A DNA stretch of 64,000 nt from Coptis chinensis. Its lineage: Eukaryota; Streptophyta; Magnoliopsida; Ranunculales; Ranunculaceae. Below are positions 57,986 to 64,000 of this stretch, piece by piece. A program made the translations under genes and the position numbers. How positions within the stretch are numbered: position 1 is the stretch's first letter; the number at the start of each line of letters is the position of its first letter. The stretch is from assembly GCA_015680905.1 (NCBI GenBank), contig CM027383.1:38190501-38254500 (forward strand). Reading direction: 5' to 3'. The notes beneath the pieces were generated by a model. It was given only the letters and a program-made list of their open reading frames with translations, searched no databases and was not told the origin of the DNA.

Positions 57986-59079
57986 TTTTGTACTATGGTT
58001 ATAGGATTGTGTAATATTTTTTAGGCATCGAGTTTCAAAAGAGAAATTACATGAAAAAAGTACAAATTTAGGTCTTGGACAGATCTGCTTGAGCCAAACA
58101 AAAAAATTGTCAGATAAAAGAGAGACAAAAAGAGAAGGAGGAGGGAGAATTTGATGGAGAGAAACCCTTTGGGCTATGTGCCTGGAGAGAAAAAGGAGTA
58201 AAACTGGTATACAATGCACACCAATCAAAACACTTGCCTACAATTAATTCAACACCAAGAACTTTAAAATATATTTGAAATTCAATAAGAAATAACCACG
58301 AAGCAAAACCCACAAAATCCTTATCAATTATTAAGCTTTGTAGCCATTTGGTATGCATTACACACTCTGAATTAGCATTTGGTCGATTGATCAAAATGGT
58401 CGTTAAGAAATGACAAAATAATAAACGTGTAGGGTCGTTACATTTCACTGGCACAAATGTTGGAAGCATATCAACACCGTTATGGGTGTTGTTTGCACCA
58501 ACAACCTATTAAATAACAGTATGCAATAATTGTTCTAGATAGCACAAATTGTAATGGACTCTTTTCTTTCTGTTTTTCTTGTGAAAATCTTAGGGGTTAA
58601 GAGTTACCTGAACATGCATTCAATGAGTTGTATCATAAATACATCCGAGAGCGTTTTTTTCATTTGCACATTCAGTGGAGGGGGAAAGTACAACATAGCA
58701 TCATCAGCCACATTCGAAAACATTGCTAGCAAGTCAGATGCTTCACTCATTACCCTGAGATGAAACATACAAATGAAGTGAATTAAGTTGCAACTTTTTA
58801 CTTATATATTCTACCAAAATTTTAAGACAATACCAAGGTGCAGGTGATCTGCCATTAACTAATATTGAGTCTGAACTAACGTCCACGTTAGTGCAACTCA
58901 ACTTCAAACAATCATTTAGGCATGAAGCTCCTAGAGAATAGTCACAAATAATAGAATAGTCACAAATAGTACTCCATTCATATGCCCTTTCCTAGAGAAA
59001 ACCATTTGTGACAGTTTAGGATCCAACGGTCATAAAAAACCTTTAAAAATAGTCACTAAAACCTTTTTCTGTAGTAGTG
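57986..59079 (-). mobile_element. Right end of a second CACTA family, with cargo
   Basis: The sequence ends ctgtagtagtg at 59079, the inverse of a CACTACTACAG terminus. Subterminal motifs tagtcac and tgtgac repeat in both orientations at 58935-59060, as in CACTA elements. No matching left terminus is present. The body includes minus frames (58469-58110, with INRPNANSECVMHTKWLQSL, and about 58760-58640, with VMSEASDLLAMFSN) that look like exons of a host gene, but I cannot name it. Confidence 0.6.
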
Positions 59080-60670
59080 TGCCTTCCATGGTCCCTAATA
59101 ATATCTCCAAAACCAGCATAATTGCATGTTATTGAGCCATCTGAATTTAGCTATAGTGCCTCTTTTGTAGGCTTGATCCATTTGCATATGATGCATTATA
59201 TCTCAACCTTACGTAACTAAGTCCTATAATGTTTCAGTTCATTACTAGGAGGTCCTCGTGTCTCTTCTAAATTAAAAATCAGATTCAGATTAAAAAAAAA
59301 AAAAAAAAAAACAAAAAACAAAAATGGTTGAATAATAAATTGAACCCCACTTTAAAAAAACACACACTACTACTAAATTTTAGACCCAAAAACGATAATG
59401 TCGCCATAACCAAAACGATATTCCAAGAAAAATCATATAGTCAATTCTATCCTATTTTAAACTTAGCTTAACTCTTATATTACTGAAACTATAAAGCATG
59501 ACCATCCACATCCCACTCACTTACTTGTATCCATATATGGACCATTCCCCACCTCATCATAACCAAGGAATATACTAACTTGAGTCTCTATTGAAGCCCT
59601 TTGAAGTTCAGGACCACCGTACTTAAGTAACATAATGTCAAAGGTTCATAGGATTAAATGGCTCCAACTCTGATTCCATATACCCACAAATATGTTGTTT
59701 GGCTAATTAATCAAAGGATTAGAATCAAATATAAAAGGAATAGAAGAAACTCTAATGAAGGTTTGGGAGAGAAAGATGATGAAGGGAAGGGAAGGTGGTA
59801 CCATACATGATCAAGTAAAACATACGACAGTAATATACGACATTGTCAGGAAGCTAACATGATCGTCTATGTTGGTCTTGGTTCACACCTCGCACCAATC
59901 TAATTAGTGTGAGTAAAGCATAGCCTTATGTTTACTCATATAATTGAGCAAACGCACCACAATCCCAATTTTCGTCATCTAGGATCCAAATGCACCAAAG
60001 TTTGTGTGGTAGTAAATTTTGCAGTTCGCATGGTAATAAAGACATGCTAATGTGTGTTATGATAGTAGGGCAATTGTATTTATTTTTTGCACTAAGTGAT
60101 CAGAAACTTAAGCCTATTAGGTTAGGGCACCTAAACCAATCCTTTTCAATGCCGCCCTTTGATATTATGGTGCACGGTTTTACGATCGATTGTATTCGTG
60201 ATAATTTATTAAAAGATTTTCATTTCAAATGTTGTTCAAATTAATTTGAGAGAAAAAAGTACAACTAAATTTACCTCGATATAGTTTATATCAAAGAGAT
60301 TTAGCTTGAGCAGTAACATGAAGTTCCATATTATAATCTACTTCCTTTTTCACCTAGAAAAACCATCAAAACAAATCAACTTCAATCTGATCTGCACATG
60401 ATAGTTGAAGTATTCTGAGATTTTAACCAATCATTTGACATTTGGAGAATGATCTGACCTGGCAAAAACAGAGATATATAAGATCCAAAAATAGATATTC
60501 CATTCAAAATACAACTAATTCAAATTGGGAAATGATATATACCTTTCGTCTTCTTGAACAGAGTTTTGGTGATGCAAGTAAAATCTCTTATTGCAAAATC
60601 CCCTAACAGATCGAGAAGCCTCAATGATTTGAAACAATCACTCGCTTGTTAGATTGGCAACATCACTCGT
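59080..60670. other. No recognised gene
   Basis: The sequence is AT-rich with an A-tract at about 59292-59310. The plus frame 59990-60244 (84 codons, with LYLFFALSDQKLKPIRLG) has no family I know. Confidence 0.4.
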
Positions 60671-60797
60671 TTGATATTACTAACAAACTGATTTGACACA
60701 AAGGAATTATTGAACATTTGAGAACTAACAAACCAAAATTTAAAAATTTGATGAGTACGGAAAATTAGAACTTGGGTTTTTCAAGAGGAGAAAATCC

Positions 60798-60830
<33 letters not shown>

Positions 60831-61200
60831 TTTGCAAAAGAGTAGAGATGGAGAGGAAGATAGAAAGAGGAAAGAGAAAGGCTGATTCAATTATTGTGTC
60901 TAAACTTATATTAAGATAAACATATCTACAAAACAAAATCTGATTGAGAATATTACGAACATATACTAAACTTACATCTCGATGCTCCCACAATCCAATA
61001 AAAATCTGATTTGACACAAAGGAATTATTGAACATTTGAGAACTAATAAATCAAAATTTGATGAGTACAGAAAATTGGAACCTAAGTTTTTGAAGAGGAG
61101 AAATTTTGATTTTCTTTTTCTTTTTTTCCTTTTAATTCTTTTTTAGTGGCAAAAGAGTGGGAGAGAGATGGAGAGGAAGACTGAAAGAGAAAGGATTTGT
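60671..61200. repeat. Direct repeat pair, about 200 bp each, with T-tracts
   Basis: About 60685-60890 and 61008-61195 share atttgacacaaaggaattattgaac in pieces, gatgagtac.gaaaatt, gaagaggagaaa and gagagatggagaggaag. Each contains a T-rich run, 30 T at 60799-60828 in the first. This appears to be a local tandem duplication. Confidence 0.8.
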
Positions 61201-61482
61201 ATTTATGGTAATTAAAGCCATCATTTATATTTATTTATGAGTAATAAATACATAGTGTACAATTGAATAGTTGTGTGTAGTTGATTTTTAACTTGAATTT
61301 ACACATACGTTCTTAAGGTACTATGTAATCTTAAGGGTATAAATGGTAGTAAATTTTGAAATGACGAAGTAGTCATTCTTAAAGGCGTTGAATAATTTGT
61401 TTGAATATTTTATCAAGGGTATTTAATGGTAGAAAAAAGGCTGGTCCAATTTAAATGTCCATGTTAATTATGGTGTACTCTA

Positions 61483-62413
61483 CTAATTGAGACACTTTTT
61501 GTGTTCCTCCCCGACAAGTCCACTAGAAGAAGCTCCCAACTTCCTTCTTTTTTCAGTGGTTGAATAACCCAACTCGCAAGACAATCTGGATTGCATTAAA
61601 TCTAGCAGCCGTGATCGCAAGTGCTTGTTCATGTCTGTCAGGTGTGCGTTCTTGCTATCCAACAGTTGCAGAAAACCAAAGCACATGTTGTTTACTATTT
61701 TACCAGCTTCTGGATGGTAAATTAATGTACCTCAAAAGAAACAATATATACCAATTTATTTCCTGATAACTTTATCATGTTACTAAACATTCAAAAATAA
61801 TGTGTATTTATGTACTTTTGCAATGAGAAATTTGTTTAAAGAACCAAAAAGTTTATATGGTGCCTTGTGCATATGCGTAGAATATATGTAAGCAACAAAG
61901 TAGGAACCAAAGATGGGAAGAGACAGAGGACCTCTAAATCCATAATTTGTTGATTCAGTGTAATATGGCTTCGAAACCCACTCTTGATGTGATCATCTTC
62001 AATTGAACAATATATTGGTAGACGTGCAATAAATCCCCCCGAGGAACTTTCTGGCTGGGGATACTTGTCTAGCGTAGAAACTCGGGGATGATGATAAGAA
62101 TCTTTTCTATGCTTCTCCATTATTGAAAGGAGCAGTGACTGTGGGATTACCAGTATATTTGTTATGCACCCTGCCATGTGTAAGTTAAAACCACATCGCT
62201 ATTATGTTATCTGATTAAAACATTTAAAGAAAAGAAACTTCTTCATTTTAAACAAGAAGATAAGCAATCTAGGATCCATATTACCTTTGCTATGGTTGAA
62301 AGTTCGAATAACCACCCAACTCTTCACATCCCAAAGGCATGTAGTGCCGTCTTCCGAAACAGAAATGAGAAACAATCCACTTATGCTGACAGATAAAGCT
62401 GTTACAGAACACC
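61483..62413 (-). pseudogene. 3' fragment of a RID3/IPI3-like WD40 gene
   Basis: ROOT INITIATION DEFECTIVE 3 (IPI3/WDR18 family) acts in ribosome biogenesis as part of the Rix1 complex. Three minus-strand exons fit its C-terminal half: 62413-62285 (VTALSVSISGLFLISVSEDG, then CLWDVKSW), 62170-61932 (NILVIPQSLLL, then STLDKYPQPESSSGG) and about 61677-61483 (LDSKNAHLTDMNKHLRSRLL, ending KKCLN and a stop). Splice sites at the first boundary are canonical. The donor after the second exon and the acceptor before the third are weak. Upstream WD40 exons are missing to the right, where a hAT remnant lies. Assignment rests on motif order and is less certain than for TAF5. Confidence 0.68.
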
Positions 62414-62779
62414 TACAAAGCCAAATGAGTTTTTTTAATTGCAATGTTCACCTGCATAGTTTGTTGATAAAACCTAAAAACAATTTCATGTTAAACTAGT
62501 AACATAAAGTTTTTAGCAATGTCTCAATCATTAAATTAAGTAGCTGCTACTTAGAGTCTTAGACTACGTACTATAAGAGGCCATAAGTCTGAGATGTAGA
62601 ACCTTTTAACTGAACTACAACAGATTTTAAGATGGAGGTACTTCAAATAGAAAATTTTGTCAAGAAAGCAGACTATATTCTGCCAATCGATCAAGCTTGT
62701 GTCATTGAAACCTCGTTACAATTTCTAATTCATATATTGTGATTCCTAGCAAAAGACCTATGAATTCCTCTTATAGTAA
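62414..62779. other. No recognised gene
   Basis: Sequence between the WD40 fragment and the hAT remnant. It contains a short direct repeat (aaaagacctatga) near 62753-62790. Confidence 0.4.
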
Positions 62780-63898
62780 AAGACCTATGAAACCTCGTTA
62801 CCACCACCTTAGCTTTTTTAATTAATTTCAAAACTGATGCTCTCTTACAGAAGTCTTTCAATATTAGATCAATCGAATGGGCAGCACATCCCGACCAAAA
62901 CAAGTTGTACCCTGTATCTTACTGATTAACATTTATTCGCAAAAGAAAATGAAGAAAATATAAATCATAATTGTAATTAACATACCAGGAAGCTTAGCTA
63001 ACTGTTCTCTTGCTTTCTTGTAGTTTGGTCCATTGTCCGTAACAATTTGGACAACATTTTCTTTGCCGACCCAATTTACAACAGACTTCATGTGATCCAT
63101 GATCGATATGTGGTCTTTATAGTCTTTTGAAACATTCATGGTGCATACATAACAACCCTGGCCATCACAATACACAAGAAAGTTCATGAGAGACTTCCTT
63201 GTTGGACCCGTCCACCCATCACACATGACAGTCACCCCATACGTCACCCATTTTGATCTCAAGACCTCAATGTATTCCTCAACTTCCAGATAGATAATAT
63301 CTAGTTCCTTATGAAATAAGTCATAAGCGGAGGGATGCTTTACTCCTAGGCCTGCTCTACAAGCTGCGTCAATCATAGGCTGAGTGTACGGGTTGGCAAT
63401 AGCTTGGTGCGGGTTTATTGCAGCATAATGGATAAATTTTCCAAAAAATGTTTTGAACTTATCACCCAATGCCCTCGACCAAGCTTTAAACGATTGTTTA
63501 ATGGATGGTTGCTTTGTATCTTCTCTTCGAATGAGGTCAACGTCGATGGTTGCAATATCTGGATGCTTACCAGCACGCATGCTATTGGATCTTCTAAAGA
63601 GAGACCCCATTTTCCCTTTCCCTTTCTTTTTAGAACATGACCCTTCACCTACCTCCATTCATAAACTCCACCTCGGTGCAATTGGTTTTCATTGTGGTGG
63701 CTTGCAAGTGACTCTCTTCTAGCTTGCTCAAGATCATCTAGATCATAACCCAGATGTTGGGTCTCAGATTCATCATCAGAATCACTGACATCATGAGTAT
63801 TACACATTGCTTCCTCATACTCTCGTTGAGCTACCGCTTTGTTTAGTTTCTTTAGTTTAGCATTCTCTACCATATTTCTAAACAAGTCCCTAACCTTC
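62780..63898 (-). pseudogene. hAT transposase remnant (DUF659 type)
   Basis: Reading leftward: an acidic N-terminal linker (63898-63652, with AVAQREYEEAMCNTHDVSDS), a frame change near 63655, then 63658-62998 with KQPSIKQSF, MIDAACRAGLGVKHPSAYDL, VMCDGWTGPTRKSLMNFLVY and VVQIVTDNGPNYKKA, the DUF659 core of plant hAT transposases with two acidic catalytic positions. A GTATGT donor after KLPG joins an exon at 62911 to about 62790 reading YNLFWSGCAAHSIDLILKDF. The N-terminal BED zinc finger is cut off by the LTR at 63899, and the C-terminal dimerisation domain is missing on the left. Confidence 0.88.
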
Positions 63899-64000
63899 TG
63901 ATAAGTGCTCAAAAAGTGCTATGTAACCCTCGATTATGCCTCTTGTTTAACCACCTTAGTGGACTAATAGTGTTTGTAAGTTATGTTTTATGATTCTACA
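63899..64000 (+). repeat. Start of another LTR of the 34.7-43.6 kb family
   Basis: It begins tgataagtgctcaaaaag and follows the element-strand start of the LTR at 43617 downward (including aaccctcgattatgcctctt and ggactaatagtgtttgtaag) to the window end. It is inserted in the hAT remnant. The rest lies outside the window. Confidence 0.92.

Noticed and set aside
59362..59372. cactactacta as a possible left CACTA terminus
   Set aside because: It lies to the right of the right terminus at 59079 and lacks the following agaaaaagg and subterminal motifs, so it cannot pair with it.

Overview
This looks like nuclear DNA of a flowering plant, probably a eudicot. It is AT-rich, its gene remnants are split by GT-AG introns, it carries a chloroplast insertion with rps12-rps7-ndhB in inverted-repeat order, and it contains plant-type Athila/Tat, Copia, CACTA, Mutator-like (MULE) and hAT elements. 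I see no clearly intact protein-coding gene. Most of the window is nested transposons and decayed or captured gene fragments. No tRNA, rRNA or CRISPR array was recognised.

Layout. 1-5,066: anonymous sequence with a 54-bp minisatellite (507-757), a 1.83-kb element with 173-bp inverted ends set in an (AT)n tract (1,871-3,704), and small foldback repeats (4,242-5,066). 5,067 to about 14,670: a decayed Ty3/gypsy (Athila/Tat-like) element with pol, a second ORF remnant and a 3' LTR. 15,590-19,592: an RPA1-like (replication protein A large subunit) pseudogene in at least seven exons, split by a 1.8-kb chloroplast insertion. 21,050-25,460: a local duplication in which a coiled-coil gene fragment is inverted while its flank is repeated directly. 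25,577-28,867: three broken gene remnants: a ZF-HD homeodomain gene with three in-frame stops, an unknown Gln/Glu-rich frame with two stops, and a Cys-rich zinc-finger fragment. 30,242-30,358: a possible 38-residue single-pass membrane protein.

30,838-53,212 is one Copia element (minus strand, 5-bp duplication caaca) that works as a nest. Inside it lies the 3' part of a second Athila/Tat-like element. Inside that, with target duplication aat, lies a 16.2-kb CACTA transposon (33,122-49,315). The CACTA carries pieces of at least four host genes, all on the minus strand: RPS29 (uS14), a Rab GDP-dissociation inhibitor, RPS26 (eS26) and TAF5. It has one left terminus but two right termini (45,018 and 49,315), and only the outer pair has matching target duplications. 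This suggests a composite (macro) transposon that mobilised the TAF5 3' half lying between two CACTA elements. A non-autonomous 8.9-kb LTR element (34,672-43,617, duplication actat) later entered the RPS29 intron, and a 1.48-kb MULE-type element (45,140-46,616, 9-bp duplication) entered the DNA beside TAF5.

53,452-57,985 is an LTR element with a 1.54-kb 5' LTR, an initiator-Met primer site and no recognisable ORFs. Then come the right end of another CACTA family (59,079), a 3' fragment of a WD40 gene resembling RID3/IPI3 (61,483-62,413), and a hAT transposase remnant (62,780-63,898). The hAT remnant is cut by the start of another LTR of the 34.7-43.6 kb family (63,899 to the window end).

How it works together: the main activity recorded is nested transposition and gene-fragment capture, followed by decay. 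The relative order at the nest can be read from target duplications: Copia, then gypsy, then CACTA, then the LTR element and the MULE.
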